From Favolaschia claudopus (taxonomy: Eukaryota; Basidiomycota; Agaricomycetes; Agaricales; Mycenaceae), in the NCBI GenBank assembly GCA_037176885.1, contig JAWWNJ010000035.1:1240001-1304000 (forward strand): 64,000 nucleotides of DNA. The letters run 5' to 3'. Both the position numbers and the translations under genes were made by a program. Each line of letters opens with the position of its first letter. The first letter of the stretch is position 1. This document shows, one piece after another, positions 20,302 through 31,882 of the stretch. A model generated the notes under the pieces. That model was not told the DNA's origin and searched no databases. It was given only the letters and a program-made list of their open reading frames with translations.

Positions 20302-22878
20302 TCACGGCCTATTGTACAGTTTAATCGAAAGTGGCATCTGGTTGCCAGCTGCAGGGTCGCTCCGAATAATTGGACGCTGCACTATCGCCGCACTTTGAGT
20401 CCCGATATCCGACGCGGGTATCGCAAGCTCAAACTCAAAGGCACGGACCAAGGTGAACAAGAGAGCTTTCATCCTGGAAGTCATGAGCAAAGGAAGGGGT
20501 TATACCTTCTAGCAGAAGATGTTGACTTACTCTACGAGTGAGAAACGATATCCCTTCGTGTGAAAAAGCTATGAGCAAGCCGTGGATTATCGAATGAATG
20601 AACTTACAATACACGACCTTGGCCCACCGAGGAAGCTCATCATATGGCTCCAGACGCCGGGAAGTGACGTGGAAATTTCGGACTGAGACTCCCAACGTTC
20701 GGGTCTTTGAACAAGTATCAAGTGATTATTCTGCGTCAGCTGGACTGCGATGAGAAGACGTACACGAATTTCATCGAGTCCGGTCCCCATATCGCCGGGT
20801 CACAGTTCATACCCAGGATTGGAATCATACTGAAGGCAGAGTTAAACAGCTGTTGGGTGTCGCCGGGAGAGGCACGAACATAGTTTGACCCTTGGTTACT
20901 CTAAGTCAAAACAAATCAGTTCGACTGCCCAGGAACCATGGCAAAAATCCCTCACTGGAGTGTTTCGTGAACAGTTCCGTAGATATCGGTGAACGGGTGT
21001 GCTAAGGGCACAAGGTCGTCCTGAGCAGCCACACGCACTGAACGATGCATAAGTGATAGCTCTTTGATACCGCACAATACTTCGCACATGTCGATGGGAC
21101 AGGGGCGTGTATCCTAAGCGTCTCCCGTATGACGCAGTCGAGGTATGGGAGGGCATTGAGCTCGTCCATCGTAGGGTTTTCCGTTCTGATCGTCAGCAAC
21201 TCGTTCCGCAGGCGTGTCTGTGCAGCCACATTCTGCGTCAAAGCAAAGAGAGCCCAGGACATCGCTGTACTGGCAAGGAAGTCAATTATCCTGTAAAAGC
21301 GGATAGGAGAATAAAGATGCCTTGTGCTACAGCGAAGTCAGCGTCAAATGTACCGCAAAAATTGTGTATACGCACGTCTCATGCCCGGCAACCAAGAATG
21401 TAGGCACCTCTGTAGGCTGGCTCATCGACGGTCACTTATATCAAAGAAAGGAAAGCGCACGCGCTAGAACACCATCGTCTGATAGACGTTGATGAGCAGG
21501 AAGATCCTTCGAGGTGTTGGCCCGGACGAGCAAAGAGAGAAGATCGCGCTTATGTGCCCTGTCGAGTGTCCCATCTTGAGCCATTTCACCCTTGCTTTCC
21601 TCCAGGAGCTGCAGGCCAATTCTACGCATGACGGCTTGAGATTGATCCATTACACGGTCTAAGTCGGTGCGCTGAATAGACATGAGGATTGCGTGATATG
21701 GCAAGTGAGAGGCACAAACGATGAAACGAAAGGCGGGAATCAAAGTCTGCAGAATGCGGATTGGACTCATCATGAATCCCGCCTTGAACATGGTGGTAAA
21801 AGCCGCGCCAAGCTCTGTTTGTTCTTTAGTCCCAAGCGAATCAAAGTTATAATTAAAACCTGGGTAATTCAGCTTGGACGATGGTCTTATTTCCGAACGC
21901 GAACGAACTTACCGGCGAGTCCAATTATATCCAGAGTAGTTTTACTGAGCCAGGTGAGGGCATCCACACGAGCGCTACCACTGTGTCCTGTCTGCGCAGC
22001 CCATGCATCTCGCAACTACATCTTTCAGTTAGATAGCAACTTTGAACGGTACATTCACGCACCTGAATAGACTTATCGACAAATATCTCGTTGAGTTCCC
22101 GGATCTGGGGTGCTCCAAAGGCAGGGTTCTATGAAAATTTCAGATCGATCTCGAAGCAATTTCCACAAGTAGTATTACCATGATCCTGCGCTGCCAAAAC
22201 ATTAGCTATCTAGATGTTTTCAGTCCACGTTGATATCTACCTGCTGTTTATGAACATCTCCTTCGGTTACTAGGACTCCTATCCGGGACAATTAGGTAGG
22301 GACGACACATCATGTCGAAGTCGAGTCTGACCGTCACCGACAATACGAGATAAGGTATACCGGGCCATTTCAGGTTTGCGGTAGTTATAGCTGCTGAGAA
22401 AATGGTGGACCGCTTTGGTGTCAGCAGTGTAAAGACGATTCAACTGCGCGGACGAGCTTCAGAACAGTGTAAATCAGTCCCAGGTGGGAACGCACTCCGA
22501 AGAAGCCTTCTCGAAAGGATCAGGAGGGGTTGCGTGGAACAAAGAACATAGCCATGCCTTGGTATCTCAGAGTAGGACCGTATTTCGCCGTCCACTGCTG
22601 GTGTAGAACAGCGGGTTCCTGTTTCCAGTGAATCAGTGGAAGAGGTGCAAGGGTTCAATGAGAAACATGAGCCCACCTTGTTCCAGATATCTCTACAGAG
22701 AATGAGACACTATCAGAAAAACTTCGAAAGCAGAATACTTCATGTTTCCATAGAAGAAGTGGGTAGATTTGGGGCCAGGCAGAGATCTGAGGGGCGAACT
22801 GAATTCCTCGTAAACCAGCTTCAAGATTCTATAGAGGCCGTAGAATCCAAACGAAGAAATCAGGAGTTTGAGGAACAT
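20302..22878 (-). CDS. Cytochrome P450, tandem copy 1
   Basis: Microsomal-type P450 monooxygenase, about 19 exons. The N-terminus ([19 protein letters not shown]) is a membrane anchor, followed by LPGPKS, the proline-rich hinge. The I-helix carries [18 protein letters not shown] (oxygen-binding AGxxT). The K-helix is [11 protein letters not shown] (ExxR), PERW follows, and the haem loop is [13 protein letters not shown] with the ligand Cys. The C-terminus is [11 protein letters not shown]. It parallels copy 2 exon for exon. Differences are one extra 53-base intron (22331-22279), a GC donor (22557-22556) where copy 2 has GT, and several substitutions. An alternative start 30 bases upstream (22908) gives MSQCAQRVLA. 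All frames stay open, so I treat it as a gene, perhaps weakly spliced. Substrate unknown. Confidence 0.75.
22179..22190 (-). other. 12-base micro-exon of P450 copy 1
   Basis: CGCAGGATCATG, encoding RRIM, flanked by CAG and GTAATA. It links HKQQ to NPAFGAPQ, as in related P450s where this segment reads HKQQRRIMNPAF. Confidence 0.65.
22279..22331 (-). other. Intron present in P450 copy 1 only
   Basis: A 53-base GTCAGA...ATAG insertion within [12 protein letters not shown]. Copy 2 is continuous at this point ([12 protein letters not shown]). It is not a multiple of three, so it must be spliced to keep the frame. Confidence 0.65.
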
Positions 22879-23612
22879 TGCGAGGACGCGTTGGGCACAT
22901 TGCGACACAGTGGTTTAAGTAGAGAAGAAGGTTGGAGGGAAGCGTAAGCACAATTGCGTCATTAAAATTTGCAACCGCCAATGACCAGAAAAGGAAATTT
23001 GGGGGCAACGCAATAAAATGCCTCGAATTTGTCACCAGCTAGCCGTAGAACATGTCCAAAAAAATTATAGGGAACTGATAGCAATTCTCCGCTTCAGTTT
23101 TTTTTTTGCATAGAGGGTTATCGCAGTCGTTATTAGCTTATGAATTCAGTGTTAGACTCGCGGGATTTAGTACATCCTATCCCCGGCTCCCCATATCCGT
23201 CATATCCGCGTGTTACGCGACTGGTCAAAAACTGTGACGGCTCGAGGCGCGCAAGACGTAGTGTACGACAGGATTCAATACAGGTGTTTTGGATGACAAT
23301 GCTTTTATTGGGCAACGGGCTGCGAGACAAGACTCGGCCATCAATGACTCAATTTCAACATACGAAGGAAGGAAGGAAGGAAGTATTGCCGGCGAGGTCC
23401 CAAAGCGTACGAGGCTGAGATCAGGGCCACTCGAGAATGCAGCAAGCTGTTAACAGCGAATAGTAATAACCAACCCTGACGCGCCTGGAACTGTATACAC
23501 TGATTACGCCTGGATTTGGCCTCGCGCAGTGACCAACTCAGCTGAGCACCATGATCACTAGATTTAAATTACATGGAAACATAGACAATGACCAGAATGA
23601 GCACACCAGTAT
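22879..23612. other. Spacer between the tandem P450 genes
   Basis: The upstream side of copy 1 and downstream side of copy 2. No frame of note. A short (GGAA)-type run occurs near 23365-23380. Confidence 0.45.
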
Positions 23613-26169
23613 CTAATGGCCGCTGTACGGCTTAATCAGAAGCGGCATCTGGTTACCAGCTGCAGGATCGCTCTTGATAATGGGGCGTTGCACCACTGCG
23701 CTCTTCTTCCCCAAATCGGAAGCAGGGATCGCAAGCTCAAACTCGAAGGCGCGAACCAAAGTGAAGAGTAGAGCTTTCATTCTGAGGATAGATGTGAGCA
23801 ACGGCATTCTTATCCTAGTAGTATAGCGGAATAACTTACTCAACGAGTGAGAACCGGTATCCCTGAGTAGAGGTAGTGTAAGCTATGACATAGAGATGGA
23901 AACAAAAGGTGAACGCACGATACACGATCGTGGGCCGCCAAGGAAGCTCAGCATGTGCCCCCATACGCCCGGAATATGCGTAGAAATAGATGACTCCAGC
24001 CAACGTTCAGGTCTTCGAAAAAAGTATTCAGCAATAGTTTTTTGGTGAATTGGGACTTCGGCCTACACAAATTCCATTGAGTTCGGTCCCCATATAGCCG
24101 GATCACGATTCATGGCAAGGATTGGGATCATACTGAAGGGAACTCAATTAGTGTGGCGGTTTGTGAGCGGAAAAACGAACATTGTTTGGCCCTTCTTTAT
24201 CCTAGAACATATATCAGATTGACCCTGTCGCAACTCGAGGCGAAAACTCTCACTCGAGCGTCTCATGAACATTGCCGTGAATGTCAGTGAACGGATGCGC
24301 TAGAGGGACAACATCATCTTGGGCAGCCACGCGTACTGGCATGCTGGATGAGTATATCACTCGCTCCTAAATATATAAACGTCACTGACGAGTGGATGGT
24401 ACAGGCGCGTGTATCCGGAGCGTTTCCCTTACGACACTATCCAGGTACGGAAGGGCATTGAGCTCATCCATAGTGGGATTGTCCGTGCTAAGCGTTAGCA
24501 ACTCATTCCGCAGGCGGGTTTGCGCAGTAACGTTCTGCGTTAGAGCGAAAAGAGCCCAAGTCGTTGCTGTGCTGAGAAAAGGTTCATCATGGTGTACATG
24601 TGAGTACCAGTAGAACAATCAAAGTACCTGGTACTGAACCAAAGTCAGCTTGAAAGGACAATACTAATCAAGATTGCGCACGTCTCATGTCCGGCGACCA
24701 AAAATGTGGGGACCTCTGTAAGACCGATTCATCCAAAGTCAGTGGTACCAACAGATAGAAGACCTACGAGCGAGCACGTCTTCATCCGAGAGACGCTGAT
24801 GTGAAGGAAGATCCTTGGAGGTGTTGGCGCGCACCAGCAGAGAGAGAAGATCACGCGAATGTCCCTTTTCAAAACTGCCATTCTGCACCATCTCTCTCTT
24901 GCTATCCTCCAGAAGCTGAAGGCCGATAGTTCGCATGACAGCTTGCGACTTCTCCATTACGCGGTCCAAGTCAGTACGCTAGTGACATTCATGAGCGCTG
25001 GATGACAACTTGAAGGTGTAATCGAAAAAAGGAAGAAAAATACTACGCACAATGAAACGGAAAGCGGGAATAACAGTCTGCAGCATGCGGACTGGGTTCA
25101 TTATGAAACCCGCTCTGAAAGTAGTGGCGAACGCCTCGCCAAGTGCCGTCTGTTGCTCAGACGCAAGTGAGTTGAAATTATAATTGAAACCTGCACAGAT
25201 TCGGCTCAAATCTGGTTTTTTATTTCGAGTATTGTATAAGCCAACTTGCCTGCGAGTCCGATGATGTCCAAAGTTGCTCTGCTGAGCCAGCTGAGAACAT
25301 CTATACGAGCGCTCCCGCTCTGAGCGATTTGCGCAGCCCATACATCCCGCAGCTATGTCATTTCGTTGGAGTGGGACGAGTTTCAGCCCAGGATGCTTGC
25401 ATACCTCAATAGACTTCTCGACAAATATGCCCGTCACCTCCCGAACCTGAGGCGCTCCAAACGCCGGGTTCTGCGGTACGATTCAAAAATTATTTGGAAA
25501 CAATCTCATTGAGCCTTCATACTAATATTTTGCGCTAAGACAAGGCAGTCAATTGAACGTATCTTGCACAGACAATCATTCCTACATACCTGTTGCTTGT
25601 GAACATCTCCTTCGGTGATGAGGACACCAGGGCCGACGATACGAGATAGTGTATACCGCACTTGTTCGGGTTTGCGGTAATTATAGCTGCTGAGAAAATG
25701 ATTCAAAGCTTTGGTGTCAGTGGTATAGAGCCGAGTCAGCTACACGCCGACACTTCAGATCATCGAAGAATATAGTCCGGTAACACGTACGCCGAAGAGG
25801 CCTTTTCAACGAATCTAAGACGCGTATTCTGGAAAACAAAACCAATCATACCTTTATATTTCAGAGTGGAACCGTATTCTCGCGTCCATTGTTCGTGCAA
25901 TACCGAGTTTTCCTGTCATCACTTCGTAAAGAACAAGTGCAAGGATGGTCGAAGCTTGTAAATTTACTGCATTCCATATACCCCTGGAGTAGATGAGCCA
26001 TGACAGGGACCATTCAAGAAGCACAGTACTTCATATTGCCAAAGATCCAGTGAGCAGATTTGGGGCCGGGTAGATATTTGAGCGGTGAATTGTACTCCTC
26101 ATAGAGCAGTCTCAAAATCCGGTAGAGGCCATAGACTCCCAAGGAAGAGAAGAAAAGCTTGACGAACAT
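23613..26169 (-). CDS. Cytochrome P450, tandem copy 2
   Basis: P450 monooxygenase with about 18 exons, paralogue of the gene at 20.3-22.9 kb in the same orientation. The N-terminal anchor is [19 protein letters not shown], then LPGPKS. Internal blocks are [24 protein letters not shown], a 12-base micro-exon for RKIL (25534-25523), [14 protein letters not shown] and [30 protein letters not shown] is the I-helix, [11 protein letters not shown] the ExxR helix, PERW follows, and [17 protein letters not shown] is the haem loop. The C-terminus is [11 protein letters not shown]. One intron has a GC donor (25249-25191). The join after KKGQTMF is not explained by a standard GT-AG pair (see findings). 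P450s of this kind oxidise hydrophobic compounds in detoxification or secondary metabolism; the substrate is unknown. Confidence 0.82.
25191..25249 (-). other. GC-AG intron in P450 copy 2
   Basis: The donor is GCAAGT after ...CTCGCAG and the acceptor GTGCAG. Copy 1 has GTAAGT at the same site, so this looks like a recent T-to-C change. Confidence 0.65.
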
Positions 26170-26833
26170 GACGAGGACGGTGGGAGGACACCCGCAGCGC
26201 CAGGTGAGTTTAAGTAGAGACCAACGTTGACATGACGCGTAAGCGCCGTTACGTCAAATTCAGGCAAGTATACAAGCGCTTTCGAAAACAAGCTAAAGTT
26301 GCGCTAAATTTGGTATTTTGAATACGAAAAGCCACCGTATATCATGCCCTTGGTGGGCTGGTATCATGGAATCGTGTTGTTTATCTGTCCTGCGTGCAAA
26401 AGTATGCTACACACCAGCCGTCGGCAATTCCGACGGAAGCTAGCCGCATATCCGTCTTATCCGCCGCCTGATCCGTTCAACCCTCAATACACAAATAGGG
26501 AGATGCTGGCGAGGCGCGTTTACTTAGATTGGCTTCTGCAGCCCGGAAAACCGCACGCGCTAGATCCAGACTGGACAGACGCAGTAGATCGTGGACATAT
26601 AAGGTCAATATACAGCTGCGGGCGGAAACGGTGCATCTAATGTTTAAAACCAATCGAGTTGAAGGACCAAATTGTTCATTGACACTCCCAGATTGCAGGG
26701 TGTTTGTGGTCTTGCGAGTGTTGAGCGAAGAAAATTTCCCTTCCCTTCGACGGGATTGTAATTTGTAGTACGCCGATGGTGGTATCTGCCTCCAACGGTA
26801 ATTCTCGGACTATCGTCCGGCAGTGGGCAGAAA
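26170..26833. other. Intergenic, no gene supported
   Basis: Upstream region of P450 copy 2 and downstream region of TAN1. A plus-strand frame at 26344-26640 (98 codons, Cys-containing) has no recognisable domain. Confidence 0.4.
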
Positions 26834-28082
26834 TCATTCTAGTCTTTGAACAGAAGGAGTGGCATTTTCTGCAGCGGATCGCGCATTGGCAATCTCGACC
26901 ACATTGAATTTCTGCAATTTATGATAATCCCGAACCACAGACACTCCGCAGATACTCTGTATATTATGAGATTGGGGGTACATATTCAAACTAAGGACAC
27001 CACATACCTTGAATACGTCGACAAGAATGAAGAGCTCTGGATCGTTGAGATCCACTGTATGACCCTCTGGAACGCACTTCGCAATGGCTTCGATTAGAGC
27101 TGTGCGGGTCAGCGTCGTATGGTTGCGTATCCGTATTTCAATTTTGTACTAACAAACCGCAGGCGTCACTCAGACTTCTCTCCAATGTAGAACAAACATA
27201 CCTTGAACTTCTCCTCAATCTGAGAACCAAAGAAAGGTTCGAATGCATTGCGGCACATGGCTTGGATTTCCGGAAGATTTGTCACACAAGCCACCGACAC
27301 TGGAGTGAAGCGCAGAGAATGCCTAAAAAAGCCACGAGGCTCGAGTGCGATGGAACATCGGTGCAACATAACCCACCGCGTATGTGTAAAACCGGTTCCC
27401 TGAACATTTTCAAGATGCTTCATAACGAGCTTGACGGGATCGACGGGCGGTTTGCACGATATGAACACAACTACGAACACTCCGAGTTAGGTTTCGCCAG
27501 TTGAGACCAGGATAGAGATTGTACCGCAGGGAGTATTCGTCTGACAATTCGCTGATCAGACTTAGTGCTGAAGGGGACCCGGTGTGATAATTGACTCACT
27601 GAATCGTTGTTCTTTCTTCGGTCGCTTCATTGCAGAAACCTCATTGGCAATCTGTGCCTCAATACTCAATTCTTCGTCCGGCTCAGAATCCGAATCGCTG
27701 CCTTTGCCCTTCTCGGCTTCAGGCCATAGATCAGCAGCCAACTACCAAAATCAATGAGAGTCCTTCAGATCTTGAGCTTGTGAACAAGCGACTGACTCAC
27801 GGAGTTGAATAGCTCGTAAAGTTCCCCAACAGCTTGTTTTTCTTTACCCTTGACGCCTAAGTTTCCAACAGGCTCAATGTCGCGTTCTACAATGGCGAAT
27901 CAAGCCGTACAGGTAACCCAAACGCCAGGACCATCGATATATCGCTTTCCCCAGACAGGCGTACCATCCTACAGAGAGGGATCAGTCATCACGCCAATAG
28001 CGACACGGAATAGACCCACGGCACGATATTTCTTCTTTCTGCGGTCATTCCCACCTTGCGAAGAGCTTGAACGCTTGGACAT
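26834..28082 (-). CDS. TAN1: THUMP-domain tRNA acetylation adaptor (TAN1/THUMPD1)
   Basis: Partner of the Kre33/NAT10 acetyltransferase for N4-acetylcytidine at position 12 of tRNA-Ser and tRNA-Leu. Nine exons join in phase to about 274 residues: MSKRSSSSQGGNDRRKKKYR (basic start), GKRYIDGPGVWVTC, KEKQAVGELYELF, an acidic linker (SDSDSEPDEE), then the THUMP domain. The domain runs DPVKLVMKHLENVQGTGFTHTR, FTPVSVACVTNLPEI, FFGSQIEEKFK, YKIEIRIRNHTTLTR and the signature VDLNDPELFILVDVFK followed by CGVSVVRDYHKLQKFN. The THUMP fold binds the tRNA 3' acceptor region. The start at 28082 gives a length normal for fungi. The next gene upstream is on the same strand, 206 bases away. Confidence 0.9.
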
Positions 28083-28288
28083 CCAGAAAGAATGGATTGG
28101 AATCAAAAAGAGTCCAGTGTCACGCACTGGTCACACAATCCGAAAATTCTATCCAGTCAAATCATACAAGCGTACTCGAATCCAGTGACAGGCGAGTATA
28201 TTCTATCCATGGTGGTATATATACAGAAGATAACAATACATCGAGATCATTGCAAGTCGGTCATCAAAGTCAGTAAAAGTCAGTCCAT

Positions 28289-30060
28289 TTAAAACGACTC
28301 GACCGCGCCATAGGATGTATGTGGCGGGTTCAAAGCCTGCATTAGCATCTTCCTCCGTTCCTTCGTCTCGAACACCGTCGCGTGGTCAAGCCCAGGGAAC
28401 CAAATCACCTCCAGCCGTTCTCTCCGACTCTGCCATCTTTCACACTCCTTCGTGGGCCTCCAGTCACCTTCGTCATCCGAAGTGAGATATTCGCGCACAG
28501 CTTCGCTTGGAACGATCTGGTCCCCGCCGCCTAATATGACAGCCACCCGGCGCCCGTTTGTAGCGCCGAATCGACGCAAGTCTTCCCGCCAGATGCAGCC
28601 TTCCTCCCAGAAGAAACACCGACCCAGAACGCGCGCGACATCTGCGTCACGGCTCGCAAAATACCTGGGTGGTAGATTGCAGTCAGTTATCTGTATAAAA
28701 GCTTTGCAAGTGGATCGCAAACCATAATTGCCATTCATTTGCGCGATACGGACCGGGCGGGCGATACAAAAAGTTGTATGCAACGGTGGGGAGGTGAAGG
28801 AGGAATGGTATGGGGTCAACCAGAATCAGGGCGGAGACTTTGTCACCCAGCGACAGAGCGGGATCGTCGGTGGCTTCGGCATTCGGAGGCGGGGATACAA
28901 TGTGACCCGCAATGAACGTTCCATATGAATGGGCAGCCAGAGTCACCTTGCTGATGTCCAGATCTTCTAGAATGGTGTTGAGGGCCTCGAGAGTGGTCCA
29001 CCTTGTGGGCATGGGCCCTGTCATACGGAAGCTAACTGGGAGAAACTCGACGAGAACCATAGATTGCGAGGAATCGGCACGTAGAATTTCCCGAAGAAGG
29101 GGGACGTAGGGATATAACCCGATCTATCGAGGATATGAGGTTGTGCGGATGATGGTAAAGTGGGACACCCTACACCAATTCCATGTAGGAAGAGAATCGG
29201 GTTCTTGCTTTCCAACGACGGCCGGGGAGGACGATACCAATACGGGAAATAGGGGGCTGCAGCGGGTTTGGACAATAGATAGAGCAGAGGTCGTGGAGGG
29301 AAAGCGCGAACGTAGGGTCGCCGTGGGGAGTAGTGCTTGAAACCCAAAGAAAGAAGGCATATAGATGTAAACGTGTCTACAATTCCAACAATCTAATCAC
29401 GGATGAGCGGGGGAGAACATGTACTTAGCATTGAGATACGCACAATATACCAGATTAATGGCCGATGTAGCGTGTAGATAGGATCAAAAGATAGTCTAAG
29501 ACTTTGTACGCCAGGGACCCGTCCCGGCTCTAATTTGCAACCAAGTTTCTTCTCGGTCGCGAGGATATACTGGTCTATTTCCTCATCCCATTCGGGAGAG
29601 GCATGCTCTGGGGTTGACGCAAACATTGCCCACAGAATCCATTCGCGTAAATTGTCGCGCTTGATCTCCGACTTTGGAGGTATAAACCAGCCTGATAGAT
29701 TCTCGGCCGTGAAATGCAAAGTGCTTCGCTCGAAAAGATCTTGTCGCTGCGCCCGAGTAAGCCGTGGAGGGCCCGGTGGTGTTGTCTGAACCGAGTCAAC
29801 GTTGAGTATGATGTTGTTCGTTCAAGTAAAAGACTGAGAACGCAGCGTTGCCGGACCTTATTGAACCTCCAACACCTGAAGAAGAAGAAAGCATAGAATA
29901 TGGCTTCACATGCGGCGGCAGCCACGAGGATGGGCGAGACAATGACGCGACCTGTTGCTGCGCACGCGAGTAGATAGATGATGCTAACGGGGGCGACCAG
30001 ACGAAGTCCTGCGATGCAGAGGCGAATAAAGATGTATTCTGGGAGAGACTTCCCAATCAT
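28289..30060 (-). CDS. Alpha/beta-hydrolase with N-terminal membrane segments
   Basis: About 520 residues in five exons. The N-terminus (IRLCIAGLRLVAPVSIIYLL, then VIVSPILVAAAACEAIFYAF) predicts two membrane spans. The hydrolase domain follows: NPILFLHGIG (oxyanion region), IGLYPYVPLLRE, and the nucleophile elbow LAAHSYGTFIAG with the catalytic Ser. VILGGGDQIVPSE (acid) and PGLDHATVFE (catalytic His) complete the triad in the expected order. Intron joins are FNK/TTPPGPP, IWYI/IVGIV, HGIG/IGLYP and LW/YFASRD. Such fungal proteins are probably membrane-bound lipases or esterases, but the substrate cannot be read from sequence. The first ATG in frame is at 30060; the six bases upstream (TTG GAG) are also open. 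Confidence 0.82.
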
Positions 30061-30316
30061 CTCCAAGAAACTCGAGGACTGGGTGCGGTCTCACTCCAAC
30101 CAAGGTGGAGGCGAAAGGCAAGGAACGAACACGAAATCATATGAATGACGGCATTTCCCCAACGGATCATAACACGTGCAAAGCCAAAGAGAAAATGCTG
30201 CTCGATCAATGCTCGATAAAATAATGAGCACGATGCTTTCGGAGGCAACAGCCGCACAAGAATATGTCAAGGACAAGCGGACTCACTGTTATAATTTACT
30301 ATAAATAATACACCAT

Positions 30317-31408
30317 TCAAGCTCTATGATCCCGCCAGCTCTCGTCCCGCGCATCCTCTATCAAAAAATCGTACCACAATACAGCAATCGGAGCAGTGGC
30401 GAGATGCCACAGAGAATGGGCGTCGATGATCCCTTTTAGCGGCGGGAAGTCGAGCAGCTCGAGCGCAGTCGCCGCAGTCGTAAGACCTACAAATATCCCG
30501 GCCTTCGTCACAAATACAGGTCGATATGATCTCGGGTGACCGGGGAATCGGCGAAAAACCGAGATGGAACTCGGAAGTGAATACAACAGCCAAAGGGCAT
30601 TGTGCGACAAGCCAATGACAAGATTGAAAACAATGTTGTAGGTGTAGTCGAACCGCGGAAGGAGCGTCAAGTAGGAGACGTGGCAGACATATACAACAAC
30701 GCAGAGAAGTGACCAAGCCTTGAGTTTCAGACTTCGTTCCGGTGAAGAAGGGGCTTTTGGCGCGAGGGTTAGTCGGGCTCTCTGTTGGCTCGGATAGAGG
30801 TGGAAGAGCCGGATAACAGAGTAATATAACGAATATAATATCGTTAAGGCAGCGGAGAAATAATCCAATTTCTCGGTGAAGGGTAGATCTACTCAGGTAC
30901 TCAGGTTCAGTGATCATGATTCTGAAGCAAGTTATAGGCTCTCACCTCGGGTATGAAAGACCGAAGACCAGATCCATGTATTCAGGCCCGTAAACGCCCA
31001 AAGAATATAGTACGACTTCATAGGATGAGAGTCGGGAATTTCCCTCCTGACTCTGGCAAGCCCACGAGTATGTGCCCAGAAATTCAGAAGAGAGAAAGTA
31101 ACGGATGCGGGCTCCTGCATTCCAGCTAATCTCCAGAACGGCCATTTTCCGTAGTATTGATGAACCCTATCACCCAGCCGGGCATTTCTGGTGGTAATAT
31201 CGTGCATACAGGTGTATTTGCAGTTGTCCTCGCAGCTCCAGGCAGTGAGTCGAAGAAATAAGGGAAGCGAGACGCGTTGAGATGGGCTGCACCGCGCGAC
31301 AGTACAACGCGTCAAACAGTTCGCGAATTCGGGGTCCCTATCCCCTGAAGATGCAGAAGCGGCACCGATGAAAGCTGCAAGGGCCATGCATGACAGATGA
31401 AGCCGCAT
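30317..31408 (-). CDS. PER1: GPI-anchor phospholipase A2 PER1 (PGAP3 family)
   Basis: ER membrane enzyme that removes the sn-2 acyl chain of GPI-anchored proteins during lipid remodelling. Two exons (31408-30946, 30891-30317) give 345 residues. A signal peptide (MRLHLSCMALAAFIGAASAS) precedes the Cys-rich luminal domain (FANCLTRCTVARC, WSCEDNCKYTCMHDIT), then YYGKWPFWRLAGMQEPASV and about seven membrane segments. The family's conserved residues are visible: WSSVFHTRVDLPFTEKLDYF (His and Asp/Glu) and HSLWHLATAPIAVLWYDFL near the C-terminus. The intron donor is GTGAGA and the acceptor CCTGAG. Length and motif order match fungal PER1. Confidence 0.93.
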
Positions 31409-31882
31409 TGGCGCGTCGCAAGGAGGCGAGGGGTGAGGGTCGGATGTAGAGTTTAGTGGTTCGGAGCAGCGAGCCCGAATGTGACTGTGACTTGGTGATG
31501 CCTCCTTGTCTCAATTTATTTTCTTTCCAAGACCAAGTCAAACGTACTCGGTGCCCGGGCCACTCGGAAGCCAACGGCGACTCGGTGAACGATGCCCTTG
31601 CGCGGCGACAAGATGAATTTAGATTCGAGTAGCGTCTGTTCTAGCAATTGTGCATACAGAAAATACAACAAACTCGTCAATGCCAAGCGAACTTGAATTA
31701 TATCGTCGCAGACTCGGCAGCTCCCGCATTTCCAGCTGTTCTATAACAGAGCACGGGTGTTACTGAAAAAAACGGTCGGAAGGGTTGAATTGGAAACCAC
31801 CAGATTTATTCGAATTCAATTTTGTCTTGCTCAAGGAGTCAGAGGAAATAGATTCATAGTCAGGTGCGACTCAAAACAAACA
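31409..31882. other. Divergent intergenic region
   Basis: Upstream of PER1 (minus) and of the uncertain plus-strand gene at 31883. No domain-bearing frame. Confidence 0.4.

Noticed and set aside
22636..22947. 103-codon plus-strand open frame
   Set aside because: Antisense to the first exons of P450 copy 1, which have strong family support.
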